Assembly (NCBI GenBank): GCA_037074615.1
Contig: CM073535.1
Coordinates: forward strand, 15,105,001-15,169,000
Length of the DNA stretch: 64,000 nt
Origin: Leucaena leucocephala
Lineage: Eukaryota; Streptophyta; Magnoliopsida; Fabales; Fabaceae
Direction: 5' to 3'
Shown here: piece after piece, positions 11,683 through 25,108 of the stretch
Position numbering within the stretch: the stretch's first letter is position 1
Layout: every line of letters starts with the position of its first letter
The notes under the pieces: model-generated
What the model saw: only the letters and a program-made list of their open reading frames with translations
Told to the model about the DNA's origin: nothing
Database searches by the model: none
Program-made: the position numbers and the translations under genes

Positions 11683-13015
11683 AAAATTAAGGATCTGACA
11701 TATATCTCAACCTCAACTTTAGACACATAACTATCCTCTTTTCTCTTTTTGAGCCCTTGAATTTCACCCTAGAATTTCACCCTCCCACAACCAACCAATA
11801 TAGATTCCCTAGAAATAAAGTGAAGTAATTGATGTCCTAGCATATGCTATGAATTTCCATGTATGTAAATGCTATGTAAAGTACCTATTTATTTGGTGGA
11901 AATTTATGAAACAATTATGCCACACTTACATGATGTGTATGACTGTATTAGAACCCAAGTTGATGGTTTACAAATATTTGATGAATTTATGAGAATCCAA
12001 AGAAGAAAATGAAATGGTAAAAACATAGGTCCTAGAGTAGTTCTGTTGTGACTCTAGTTTGACTAGCAAATGAAGGAATTGATCCACAAATTTTATGAGC
12101 ATGTAGTACACATCTAGAACTTTAAATTCATAGATAACACACCTCATTTGGATATGTATATCAAGAGAAATGAATTTCTAAATTTACAAGACATAATCTA
12201 GAATTTCCAGAATTTACCATATGAACAATAAAATTTAACTATTTAACTGGATTAAATGGGCCAGTAAATATTCAATTTCATATTTTTCCTTAAAAATAAA
12301 TGAAATAGATTTCATTATAGTTTTGAACCATCTCTACATGATATTTTTAGAATTAATTATAAATTTTTAAAATTGGACTGTCAATATGGAATTTACCAAA
12401 TGAACAGTACCTAGTAATTAAATTTTTAAGTTTTAATTTTTGGGCCAAAGTAATAATTCTACTAGTAAAATACACTTCTGAATACATACTTTGAGGGGTT
12501 AAAAGCAGGATATGAAACTTGTAGTTTGATTGTGATAAGAAAAGACAAGAAGATTATCAGGAAAAGGTTGTGACATGTAGTCATGATGGATGAACATAGA
12601 AGATTTTAGTTGTGACAAGTTAGTACTTTGGTTGTGACGAACGAACAAAGGATTCTAGTCACGATGAACTGAAGGCATAGGTTGTGACAAGTAAAAACAT
12701 AAAGGATTACCAAAAAAGTCATGACTTTGGTCACAATGAGCGTGTCTTCTGGTTGCAACTGATGTACATAGAGACTCTCATTAGAGAAAGTTGTGACAAG
12801 TCATGATGAGATTGTAGTAAAGTCATGACAAATATATCTAGTGACTTCCACTAGAGAATGCTATGACTTTAGTCACGACAAGATGACATTTTGGTCACGA
12901 CGTGTAGACACAGTAACTCCAACTAGGGAAGGTTGTGAGTTTAGTTGTGACAAGATAGTGTTATGATTGCAACGAATGGACACAGTAACTCCTATATGTA
13001 GGATGAAACCTCAAC
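11683..13015 (+). mobile_element. 3' part of a long gypsy-type LTR
   Basis: From about 11740 the sequence parallels 53580 onward and, after the solo LTR, 18485 onward (for example ATGCTATG, then CCATGTATGTAAATGC). It is thus the distal part of the long LTR in plus orientation. From about 12540 to 13000 words like GTCACGAC and GTTGTGACAAG recur many times; the minus copy at 48600-48760 has a similar stretch. The exact end of the LTR and a primer site were not found. Confidence 0.6.
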
Positions 13016-15430
13016 AAGACTAGTAAGAATAGTAGAGGTTAAATTAAAGGTAGCCACATATTAAGAGACCTATCTAAGAAAGATTAATGTCTAAGCATCA
13101 GATAAGATAGTTAAGGGTTGAATCTGTACCATGTACCCCAATAGGAGGGTACAGTGGCAATCTAAGTTAGAGAAATGAATGTAGTATTGTTAAGGCTAGG
13201 GTAGCCTAATGAAATATCTATCTCAAATTCCTGAATAGATGAAAAAATCTTGGAGATAGTAAGTTAAGGATGAATAGCCTCAGTGGACTTTTAGGGATCA
13301 ATATAAAGAGATGATAAAGGATAGATACAGGAAACTAGTATGATGAAAGATAAATATGTTCCCGATGATGCTAAGAGATACTCAGTCCTAGGGTTAGGCT
13401 GAGAGGCTCATAAGTAAAGTATACGATGTATGAAAATTCTGGCTATAAAGTCTTTCCTAAGGATTGTGAGCTAGTCATCTGAGCTAGAATTAACATTGTT
13501 CTAGGTAGAGCAAGATACCCTATCCAAGTAGGAAGAGGATTCAGTTAAGATGGAGTTGACGTTGCTTTAGTAGAAGTATCATGTCCTCTATTGAGAACAT
13601 GAAGTAGCATCTGAGGCAAGGCAAGCGGAGTTGACTTTATCCCAATGTAAGTATGACTGGCCAAGAACAAAGGTCAGGGATAAAGCTTAGTAGATTACTA
13701 AGAAAATAAGAAAGAATATAATGATGTAAGTCATATCCCTATAACTATATAAGCGAAAAGATTATTTTACAACTGACTCTACATACAGATAGAGAGACTC
13801 TCTTTTGTAGGGATAAGATGTTTGAATGATATGTTATAGATAAAGTAACAATTAAGAGATTTCACACCTTACATTAAATGCTGGTTATTATGTTATATTA
13901 TGAAAATATGCTAAAGCTTTGAATGTTAGAGCAATGCGTGCCCCTGAGTGTCAGAGCTATGCATATTAAGGGAAGGAATTCTTGAGCTCTAATGTTTGAC
14001 CTATGTGTTCATGAGTAGGTATAAAGCCCTACAACACATTGGCTATGCAGTATGCATGTTTTAGTACGTGCTCCTACTCAAAAGTAAAGTAAAGAAAAGA
14101 GCAGTAGGTGCTCCTACTCAGAAGTAAAGTAAACAAAAGAGCAGTCACATAAGCCATCTCTCTATACCATTTAGAATTGATAGAGATGGTAAGAGCAACT
14201 GGAGGAATAAGAAAACTCCTAAGGTAAATTAATTAAGGCATAGTATGAGGCATAAGCCAAACCTAAAGAGATAGAAAGGTAGGTGGCTTAGGGAAAGTTT
14301 TAATGAGGCCCAAGCTAAATAAAAAGGGATATTTAGTTAGCTTAGACAAGTGATGAGGCCTAGAAAAATGATATTGGTTTATGGAAATTATCTTAGGGAA
14401 TTATCAGTGGGTTACCAAATGTGTAAAGGCAGTTTAATCTTTTAGTTCAAAGTCTCCTAGAGATTTGGATACATTATAATGGAACCACAGTAGATGATTC
14501 TGGAGGATCGCAATAGATCATGATATGGCTAGAAAAGATAATGCTCTAGGGTCACAGTATATCTTAAAGAGGCTCACGGTAGATTACAGTAGATCCTAAG
14601 GGTCACAGTAGACCTACCTTGAGGAAAGTTACTGAGCCATATGTGTAAAGGTACATTATCTCTTTAGGAAGAAGATGACCAGGGATAAGATGAACTTCTC
14701 AAGTTAGTTAACTAATACAGAGAAAGTACCCATAATTGTTTTATAGACAACCTTATAATTGATTAGGCTAAACTTAATTTTCTTCCAATTAACAAAGGAA
14801 AGTCAGAGTTAGAGGAGTTAAAGCCATAAGTCATGAACAAGAGGCATTCAGGCTAGCTCCAAATATAAGAAAACCCTATGTAATACAGAAATAAACTTAG
14901 TAGTGACAGATAAATCCCTATAAGCCTATGGATGAGGTTATAGATGAGGCTATTGAAGAGAACATAAGGCTATAAATGGGCCCATAAATGATGTTAAAGA
15001 TGAGAAATTAAGCCTATAAATGAGATTAAAATGAGAAATTGAGCATAAATGAAGCTAAAGATGTTGTTATGAGCTGAAAAGACCTAATGGAGACAATATG
15101 AGAAAGATATAAGATAGTATAGTACCAAGGTTTGAGCCTATCAACACCATCATTTTAGATTTTTATTAGCACTTTTCAGTTAAGCATGCTCATACAAAAC
15201 TAGCTTAAGGATGGGAGAACCCCTAGGAAGTCATATAAAAATGTGTAAATGCCAAAAAGCTTGGCAAAAGTGCACAATGTTCTGCAAGATGGCAAAAAAA
15301 GTTAAGAAAAGTCAAGGAAAGTTATGAAATATTGGGAATATTCTCCTAATATAACCTCTTAGTGAGGGCATGAATAGAGGTTTAACTCTTAAATTTTGAG
15401 GACAAAAATTTATTTTAAGAGCGTGAGAAT
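13016..15430 (+). mobile_element. Non-coding internal region of a LARD-like gypsy element
   Basis: No ORF above 60 codons is open on either strand over 2.4 kb, and no pol motif is visible. A purine-rich segment just before 15431 (GAGGACAAAAATTTATTTTA, then AGAGCGTGAGAAT) is placed like the polypurine tract of Ty3/gypsy elements, directly before an LTR starting TGTAATATCC. A 40-bp tandem duplication lies at 14066-14145. The combination fits a large retrotransposon derivative, or a fully eroded gypsy element; I cannot tell which. Confidence 0.5.
14066..14145. repeat. 40-bp direct tandem duplication
   Basis: GTGCTCCTACTCA begins at 14068 and 14108, and the whole unit through AAGAGCAGT is repeated with only a few differences. 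It lies in the non-coding interior of the LARD-like element. Confidence 0.85.
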
Positions 15431-18400
15431 TGTAATATCCCAAGTTTTAAGCCCAGAAGCCCTTAAAGTAGTCTAAAACAGGAAGGCTACAGGCCCTTTT
15501 GAGCAGGAGTCCCATAATTATATAGAAGGTGTTTCGGGACTGAACTACAAATAGTAGAAGTTCAAGGACTAAGTTATAAAGAAAGAAAGTCCTTTAGGGC
15601 TTAAGTAAGAAAAAAAGGGGACCCAAGTGAAAAGGATAAAAGCTTCTTGGGCTAAAAGTGAAAGTAGTGACAAATCTTAGGAACATAAGTGTAATTATGA
15701 AAAAGGAATGGACATGGATGGAATTATGGAAAAAGAGTAGGACTTAAAAGTCATTTTTTAGAAAGTTTTTAGATTTCAAGAGAAGATAAAGGAGATTCTC
15801 CTTAGCTGTTTAAGTAATATCAACATTTTCATTTCAGATCCTGATAAATTGATATGATTTTCTAAAATACTTAAATGTTCAAAAAATATTTAAAAATAAT
15901 ATTGGATCAAATATCTAATAATAATTATATATTCCTGGACATGAAATTATGTAAAAAAAGATAAGGGATCAGTATCCAAAAATATCCTAAAAAGTGAAAA
16001 ATGATGAAAATACCCCTATATTACGAAAATGAATAAGAGATGAATGGAAGGTATTTTAGTCATTTGACCAACATAAATAAGTCAAAGAAGGCTACAAGAA
16101 TAGTTGACCAATGTCAAAAAATATCCTAATGAAGTTTAAAATGACAATAATGCCAATATAGCACAAAATTGTGAACTAATGGCATTTTGATCATTTTTCA
16201 ATGGACAATAATTAAATTTATACCCAGTCTAAGAATGTCAATGAAAGAAAAAATTAGACACTAAATTTAATGATAGAAAACATATTCTGAGATGTTACAA
16301 AAATTAGAGTTAGAAAGTAGTCTCCTTTGGAAGATGCTCCACATAGCCTTAAATAATGTCATGGATGATGTCATAATTTGACTTGGTGGGCAAGACAAGT
16401 TCAATGTACAATTTTAGCCATTAGATCAAATAGTGTACAAGTAATATGAGCCCTTGATTCACCTTGCCTCAAGTATATATACCCCTTTTTTAGCAGCTGC
16501 ACAACATACATAAACAATGGAAAGGAACCTCTTGCAAAATGAAATCTCAAGCACGACAAGGCAAATTCGTAGGGTTTAAGCAAAAGATCCAAGGAACTTG
16601 AGCCATCTAAAAGGATGTTGGGAAATGGTTGACTAAAGGTATTTATGGTTGGAAGCCTAGGGAACAAATGCAAGGACAAGGAAGATAGCTTATGTTTAAG
16701 GCCAATTATGATGGAAGACTTATGCTTGATGAAGGTGCCAAAGAATGGAAGAAGGAAAGTAGACAAATTAACGTTCTAGCTGTAAGGAATTGGAAGACAT
16801 GCAACGGAAATTAATTTAAAAAATTTTTCCCATTCCCAGGATCTACCATATGTGTTTAAGTTAAGTGGAAAGAAGCATTACCCTTGGTGTTCCTCAGCGA
16901 CTTCCACAGCTTCTCTCTGTGACTGGTGATCTCTTTTCGATCGCAAGAAGATGTCCACAGCTTCTCTCTGCGGCTCGTGCTCTCTTTCTGATCGCAAGAA
17001 GTCGACGCCTCAGGTCAGCTTCCTCTACTGGTATCCACACGAACAGAGTTCCAACCACGAATGACGTGCTAGCGACTCCTGTCCCTCCAAGGCTCTCTCA
17101 AGAATTCGTCCTCTCCGTCTCTACTTTAGTAGTTTCTTATCTACAAACCTTTTGCAGATTCTGTTCGGCCTTTTGTGTTGTGTGTTGTGTGTCAAAAACG
17201 TAACTCCTAAAATCAGATATATAGGATGCTCTGCGTTTTTCTCAACCGAATTGGATCTTGGAATTAATCTATATTAATTCTGAAATTAATACAATATCAC
17301 ATATTGTATAATTTGATAAGAAACTAATTAAATAAATAATGTTTATATTAAATCTGTCCCACAGATTTAATTCACCTATTTATTTAATTTAAATAAAGAT
17401 AAGATTGGACTATATTTGATTTATTCTCATAAACCAAATTTGAGATATCCTATCAATTTGAATTTCAAATTCAAACGTGATAGAGATTTAATTTATCCTT
17501 ATAAATTAAATCCTATATATCCCTTATATAATATATATATATATATACGAATATAAATATAAATAAATATATACATCAACCCTGGATCATTCATTGAATC
17601 TAGACACGTCTTAGATTTAATGAATCTGGACATCATAGCTCGTGTTGGGCTATTTTGTGTGCGACCCTGTAGGCCCATATGAAGTTGGCAGTGGGTCATT
17701 TGCTATACTGGCTCACAAGTCGCAAGCGGTCTCTAGCAAGACATAACGACTACCCAAATCATATGAGGATCGATAAACAATGTAACCTTTTATACAACCA
17801 TATCATGTCCCTTCCGTCACGCGATATTTTAGTCATGGATGAGGCATGGATAATGTCATCCTCCTATTCCTGACCATTACTTTCTCGATCCCTGAGTAGT
17901 CTGACTATAGAAATGGAACTACCTTTCTATTACAGTATGGCCATATATTTCTCAGACTCACTCATCGAGGGGCCCAGTAATATCTCTCTACGAATGTGAG
18001 GGACAAATTCCATCTTGACCATTCATATTCCTCCGCATGAGAAACCACTAAGCCCGAACATAGTCTTTATGATCACTCGGTCAAAAGTGACTTTTGACTA
18101 GGTCAAAGCTGAGCGTTTGTCATGTAGGAATCCATGATGATCTCAGGTCAAAGGGCATAGTGACATGGTTTATATATGAGAGAAGCTTATGACGTAACCC
18201 ATGCAACTCTCTCATAGCGGGTCGGTCCAACACCTTGTACTCTTACATGTGCCTATGACTTTGATTTATATCTCTATACATCTTCAAAGTCATACTGGTC
18301 TTATTTCATCTCTACTCCCGCACAGATGATCGACCAGGGACATTTAGGATAAGATCATGAATTATCCAAGGATGGTCATCACAGTAAATATGCAAATAAT

Positions 18401-19360
18401 ATGATAACACAATTGATAAACTCATAAATATATAATGTTTATAAGATAATGATTGGCCCCTAGGGCACATTTTCCAACACTAGCATGTTACATAAATTTT
18501 CCATGTATGTAAATGCTATATAAAGTATCTATTTATGTGATGGAAATTTATGAAACAATTAATGTATATTTATATGATGTATATGAATATATGGGAAATC
18601 AAGTTGATGGTTTATAAATGCTAGAATAATTTATGAGATTCAAAAGAAAAGTATGGAATGGTAAAAGCGTAGGTCTTGAAGCAGTTTTGTTGTAACTCCG
18701 GTTTTATGTAGTAAATTAATTTATCTGGCCACGAAATTTTATGAGCATGTATTAAATATCCTGACCTTAAAATGTATAGGTAACATGCCTCATTTGGACA
18801 TGTACATCAAGAGAAATAAATTTACAAACTTGAGGATTAGAATATGGAATTTGTAGAATTGATTATATTAACAGTAAAATTTGACGAATTAACTATATTG
18901 AATGGGAATGTAAATGACCAATTTTATATTTTTTTACTTAAAGATAAATGAAATATCTTTAATTAGAGCTTTGAAACACCTCTATAACAATTTTTCTAGA
19001 TTTATTTATACTTTTTTAAAATTTTATTGCTAATCTGAAAAATGAATAATGAATAGTATCTGATGACTAAGTTGAAAAGTTTTTAAATTTTTGGCCTAAA
19101 GTAATACTTTCGCTAATTAAATACGCCTTCGAATATGTAGTCTGAGGGGTTAAAAGTATGATGTTTCAAAACTCTATTGGAGTCCCTAACTTTATTTACA
19201 TATTTGCCCCTGAAAATTTTCTCTATTTGTATTTTTTTATTTGCAGTTTAGTTCCTGAAAACCCTCTATATGTTTCTAGGACTTCTACTCAAAAGGGTTG
19301 GTATCATACATATTTTAGGCTACTTTATCAGCTTCTAGACCTAAAAATTGAGATGTGACA
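15431..19360 (+). mobile_element. 3' LTR of LARD-like gypsy element, with nested copia LTR
   Basis: The LTR starts TGTAATATCC at 15431 and ends GAGATGTGACA at 19360. Taking out the nested copia LTR (16781-18479) and its duplication leaves about 2.2 kb. That is shorter than the 3.6 kb copy at 51190-54802 because roughly 1 kb after the presumed transcript start is missing. A TATA-like TATATATA lies at about 16474-16481, matching CTATAAATA at 52378 in the longer copy. Long LTRs starting TGTAATA are known from Tekay/Del-type chromoviruses; that lineage is an inference. Confidence 0.65.
16781..18479 (-). mobile_element. Solo copia LTR with CTAGC duplication
   Basis: A complete 1699-bp LTR (plus-strand start TGTAAGGAATTGG, end TTTCCAACA) flanked by the perfect 5-bp duplication CTAGC at 16776-16780 and 18480-18484. 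It contains a single copy of the 90-bp unit, the shortest form here. It interrupts the long gypsy-type LTR, so it is younger than that element. Confidence 0.95.
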
Positions 19361-20395
19361 GAATTAGAAGTAGAAATAGAAGTGAAAGCGAGGTCAAAAG
19401 TATGTTTAGTATATCGATGGAAGTAGAAGTGTATATGTGGTTAATATTTTTTATTTGTAATATGGAAAAGACTAAAAAACCTATTTATAATGGGAAAATA
19501 CCTATATGCCCTTGACTAAAAAACTCTACTCACCATTCCCAAAAACCAAATTACCGTCAGCTACCATAGCCACCGGTCACCAAAACCACTAATCCCACTG
19601 AAACATCGATGACCATGGAAAGAATCATAATCCTCCATTTTTTTTTGTAGAAATACCAACCACCAACCTTCAATATTAACTAAAAAAAGATGGATAATGG
19701 TTATACATCTAGGTTCGATCGCCAGAGAATAAGAGCTAGACGATGAGGATGGGTAAGCTCAAAGAAATCGGCGACATTAGATCTAAAATCATTTTGCTAC
19801 CTCATATCTAAAATTTACAAGTATGACATAGTGGGGGCATCGAGGAACCACCTTCAATGGAACTCTTCTCCTCTCTCCCTCACCTCACTTTGCTTCCCTT
19901 AATCTCATAGTGATTGCTCTGGTTGTCGAGGTCACCATCAAAAGAGGCTTAGGAGGTCATCATCGAATAAGGCTATGGAGGTTGCTATCGAACAAGGTTG
20001 TGGATGAATTATCTCAGATATGGAGCGTAGGTGATTGTCTATGATAGAGGAGGCTATAATCATTGGGGTTTGAAGAAGCTTTGGATGAAGAAACTTAGGC
20101 TATTGGAGACAACAACGGCAAAGGTACCGATATCAGCAACAACAAATGAGGGTAAGGCGACTATGGAGATTAACATAGAAGATGATTGGTAAAAGAATCA
20201 TGTAAAATATTTTTGATGGGGAGCTTAGGATGGAAGTGGGTTCTTTGGATAGGGGGATGGAATTGAGGTCCAATGTCTTTTATGGAACCGGGTTCCATGT
20301 GGAAGTAAGATGCAATGTACCAAACATCATATTTTTTCAATTCTACCTCCATTTTCACTTTTCCAAAGCCAATTCCATTATACTAAAAGGGGCAT
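19361..20395. mobile_element. Possible non-autonomous DNA transposon
   Basis: Directly after the LARD LTR, the left end (GAATTAGAAGTAG, then ATGTTTAGTATA) resembles the reverse complement of the right end near 20280-20390 (GGAATTGGC, then ATGATGTTTGGTACAT). The TGTTTGGTAC word close to the ends is common in plant inverted-repeat transposons. The interior is less AT-rich and holds three 25-bp units at 19928-20002. I could not fix the ends or a target duplication. No coding frame is supported. Confidence 0.3.
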
Positions 20396-20982
20396 TAAGT
20401 AATCTCTAAATCTTTTAATTTTAGCTGAAACGAAAAAGTATAAAATTTGAGAAAAATATATTATCTCCTTCAATAACAAACATTATTTGATTTTTTTTAT
20501 ATTTACATGCATTAAATTAAAGTATAATTGAAAAAAATACCAATTATTTCTGTCGCTGTATTAGAGAACTCAAAAGTTGACCAAAAGGATCTACACTTTG
20601 TTTAGGCAGATTAAGCTTTTTTGGTTAAAAATATACTTGGAGATTTGTTTGGCATTTTAAAGTAGGATACTAATTATCTGAATTTGAGAAAACTTCCTTG
20701 AATGACTTAAACTTGTGGAAAAATATTAAACATTTTTTTTAAAAATAAAATTTTTAAAGAAATAATTAAAATTTGCTAATGATTTTTTTTTAAAAAAAAA
20801 GCATTTCCCATATTTTTTTAAAAATGACTTTATGTTGAAAATTTTTCTAAATTTGTATCTTTAAACACCAATGATACAAAGGTAAAAAAATAACTCCCGT
20901 TATACAATTTCTTTTCCTTTTATTTTTTTTCTTAGACTCCAGTTATAAAATAACACTTTTCTAAGACAATCAATTTTTGAAT
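20396..20982. other. AT-rich spacer, nothing recognised
   Basis: Homopolymer-rich AT sequence between the putative DNA transposon and the MULE. No ORF, repeat boundary or RNA gene is visible. Confidence 0.5.
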
Positions 20983-21395
20983 GGGAAAATTAAAATAAAA
21001 GACCTAAAAAATTAATATTTAATTAGAATGATCATAAAAATAATATTTATTTAGACAGACCAACTCCTAAAATATTAAATTAAAGAGACTAAATTGCCCC
21101 TATCCAGATTCTTATATTCTCTCTAACTAAAAGTGTTTAATATTTAATAACAAATAGATATCAATTCAAATTAATTTACCTCTATAAGCAGTTTACTGTA
21201 CATACAAATAAGAGTCCTCTTTCATTCTCTCGTTAAAAAGGAAATAAGTATGATCAAAGGAACAATTTGGCATTGCTAAAGACTCTTCTTTACTTTAAAA
21301 TTTACAAAAATTCCTTCTGCTTTGCTTTTTTATTTTCACGTGTTGTTATTAGTTTGGTTACTTTTGCTTATGAATTCTAATGACGATCAATATTA
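20983..21395 (+). repeat. Left terminal inverted repeat of the MULE
   Basis: Starts GGGAAAATTAAAATAAAAGA at 20983 and stays alignable with the reverse complement of the right arm to about 21395, with many substitutions and small indels. The divergence between the arms suggests an old insertion. Confidence 0.88.
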
Positions 21396-22970
21396 TCACA
21401 ATTGATTGCCCCTATTTTAACAAAAGCATTCAACTGTGTATTTGAATTTATGCGATCTTTAAGCATATGTCTGTACCTTTAGTCTCATTAACAGTTACAT
21501 TGAATCTTTATATGTAGGTTTTATTGCACCTACTTAGAGCTGGATATTTCTTACATAAAAGGAGACATAATAGTCCTAACGGAAGTCTAAAAGATTTTCA
21601 AATTCGAACAATTTATTTTGAGAGTCCTTGTGCATTTTCAGAGATCAACTCATTTATCCAGGACACAATTACCTTTCTAGTATTGAATTCAAACAGCAAT
21701 TATATTTGCCTCTATGGGCTTGGCCTCTACTGGAGATTGTAGCAATAACCAGTAATTCTTGTTTGAGCAAATATGGTTTGAAAATTGATAATATTCGCTT
21801 AGATTTTAAGTCCAATTTGGAGGCCTTGTTAAAAAATAAGCCAATTCGAGCTTTTTATTTTTACCAATTTTCCCTAGTCCATGACAAATATGAGACTTCT
21901 ACATGAGCTGTGCATTTGTTATAAACTGCTAGAGGCTCTCAACTTTGTATTACATTTATTTTAGCTACTCCCAAGTGTTGCTGACATAAAAGTAAATCCT
22001 AATTCAAGACATATCGGGACAAATCCTACCCATACATTTTCTTTGTGATCATAAAAGTTCCAGCAAGTTCTTGGAGAAGGTGCTTTGGCTTCAACTCATT
22101 ATCATATATAGAGAGGAGCTAAAGAGGATACTCATAAAGTATAAAAGAGCTAAAGAAGCTGACCATAAATCATCAATCAAAGTTTATCATGATAAACTAT
22201 ATTTCTTAAATATTTTGTACTTCTATTTTTTAAGTGGGTGTAAATTGATGTATTGCCATTAAATGTGGTAAGCAGATGGTGTACTCCATGCTATAATGTA
22301 CAAATGAAAGAAATGATATGTTGTATGTCATTCGATGATTTGTGCTTAGATTCTTTATAAGAATATTAATAATTTATTACTTCCAGATAAAGTGTGATCA
22401 CTAGTGAACACATGCTCAAAAGATCAATTTTAAAGAAATGAAAAAGAGTTCACCCATAGTAAGAATAAAATTAGTATGAAACCAAAAGAGTTACTTAATA
22501 TTATAAAATCAACAACTGTCGTAGCACTCTTATAATAAATAATAAAAGCTCTTACAGTAGACCACACTCATAAATGAAGCAACTAAATAAAAATGGAAAA
22601 GTAAAAGTTTTACTTTGGCAAAGCATATATCCTATGATCCAACCATTGAAGCCACCATTGACCTTATCCTCTACATTTTCTCCATCACCACAAAACTCAA
22701 TTTGAACCTGGATATAAAATTGAACACAATGCCATTAATAGGTAATAACTTCTATCGTTGAAAAAAAAGGCAATAACTTCTATCACGATGCAACTAATAA
22801 AGCAATGTGGGGTTGTAGAAAGTTATTTGTCCTATGATTCACGACATTTTTTTCTAAGTATGCCAGGTGGGTGAATTGTAAGGGGGATTGTAGAAAGTTA
22901 TTTGTCCTATAATCATCGAAGCACAATCAATTTAAGTTAGGCATATCATGAGTTTTAACTGGGATCATGG
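21396..22970. other. MULE interior without recognised coding content
   Basis: Between the left arm and the transposase lie short ORFs at 21524-21742, 21628-21906 and 22071-22262 (plus). None resembles a family I recognise. They could be eroded captured host sequence or random frames; the sequence alone does not decide. Confidence 0.4.
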
Positions 22971-22973
22971 TAT

Positions 22974-24960
22974 TCATGTAAATCTTTTCTTGTAAGGACA
23001 CTCTTCAACATATGTGTAGACATTACCATATAATTTCTTTATTGCATCACAAGCATGTGGGCATGGGATTCCTGTCATTTGCCAGGCACGACAAGTACAC
23101 TCTCTCAATGTCACATTAACATGCAAATCCTTTCTACCTATGTGAACAAGCGTTCGATGTGAATCATAATATTCTACCTCCATATTTTTAGCTTGAGCAA
23201 CATACTCCTTAAGTATAGCCTCAATCTTAGGTCCAACTCCATTTTTCCAATTCCCCATGGCTTCCATGGCAGAACACAGTTTTGTAGCTCACTTTTGTCG
23301 ATGCTTATTTATTAACACATATACATTATCTCTCATTTCTTTAACTAACCATGCATTGAAAGATTCTGCAAGGTTAGTGGTGATATTGTCCAAACGTCTA
23401 AAAGGAAAGCGTGACACAACCCACTTATCAACATCACTTTGTGTCTCAACCCATCTAGCTAAATAAGGAGAAACAGATCTAAGATTTCCCATTGCCTTAA
23501 CAAAATCCATATCCAATCGAGAATAAGCAATCTTATCAAGCAATTTTAATGCATTCTCCTTATTTCTTCTCTGTTGCCCACTACATACTTTAGAGAACTC
23601 AATACTAAAGTTCTCTTTTATGTGCATATAACAAAAAGCATAATGAGGCCCATCAAATACTTCTCTAACTACACTAACAATTGCATTATTCTGATTAGAA
23701 ATAATAGTTATTTGCACAGACTCAATCAATTCCTTCATATTTCTCAAAAACCACAACCAATCTTCATAGGTCTCTCCATTTACAATTGCATAAGCAATTG
23801 GATACAAATCATGATTTGCATCATAAGTAGATACAGCTAAGAGCGTCCCTAGATATGGGCCACTTAGATGACAACCATCAATATATAAAATCGGTCTACA
23901 TCCAAGCAAAAGCCCAGTTATGCAGCAGCCATATGCTATGAATAGCCTTTGAAAATGGTTGTTGTCTGAGGTCCACTTGGCCACTGTTTGTGGATCAGTT
24001 TCCATTAAACGATTACATAACCAAGGGATTAGCATATATGATTGTTGTATCGACTGATTAATGTTATTCAAATCTCTCTCCTTTGCCCTTCAAGCTTGAT
24101 GGTAATTCAATTGTATTTCATATTCTTAAAATAGGTCTTTACGAATATCATTAGGTGCCTTGTCTCGATTAGTCCTTATATTATCGACAATTACATATGC
24201 CACTAAATCTGACCTCTTATTGTGAGACACTTGCATGCCATTTTGTGCTAAATGATTATATTCAGTATCAAAAGTTTTCACACACAAAAGGAGTTCTATT
24301 CGCCATTGCATATGGTGTAATCTTCCACTTACATCCATCAACATTGCACTTTACAATCATCTTATCATCGCTATTTTTTTTACAAATTTGTGTGCAAGGC
24401 TATATTTATATAGTACTTTCCTAAAATCAGTTGCATCATAAAAAATTTGTCCACTTCCCACAATTAATTCACTCTATTTTGATGAATTCAACTCAGCCAT
24501 TGGTGTAAGGTCACTCTGAATTGCATGAGACATAGACATAATATTCTCACTAGAGGGAGATGCAAATTGTGAGTGTCCTTGTGATGTATGCACACTACAT
24601 TTACAATCAAATAAAAAATATTTATTCTATGTACTAATATGAAAGTATCTCAAACTTATATACATAATATTATCAAATCATTTCTTACCCTTGTGTGAAT
24701 TGACTGATTGTTGTTATGATTTGATCTTCATCAATAATGTACAAGTAATCACATCTTTCATTGTATTTTATCAATTGTTTCACTCCATCATCATCAATAA
24801 GGTCTATAAGCTTAGAAAGATCAAACTTCAAACTATATTTAAGCCTCTTCCCACTTATATCTTCCCCTAAGTAAGATGATACTATGGCTATTAGTTCTGC
24901 CAATGGTAACCCATGCTCAATCATTTTACCAATTGTTCTCCCTCCATCATAACGTAGCAT
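22974..24960 (-). pseudogene. MULE transposase (MuDR type), broken
   Basis: Pieces in order on the minus strand are an N-terminal segment (24685-24960), a DNA-binding segment (24126-24344), the catalytic core (23289-24071) and a SWIM zinc finger (22974-23267, CTCRAW, then CPHAC). In the core the first catalytic Asp is in LYIDGCHLSG (codon starting at 23879), the CxxH is FCYMH, and the Glu is in NLAESFNAW. The second catalytic Asp is replaced by Asn (IISNQN, codon 23694-23696). Stops and frameshifts separate the pieces. MULE transposases cut and rejoin DNA at the inverted repeats; this copy cannot. Confidence 0.9.
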
Positions 24961-25108
24961 TCATCTTTCATTAATGATCCTTCCACCTATGTGAAAGTAT
25001 CAAAAATCTCCACTGAATGTTGACTATCCATTATTTTCTAGCCTAAACCAAATTCCTGTTAAATAGATTCCAAAAACAGTAATATTAAATATTCCACAAA
25101 TAAAAGGG

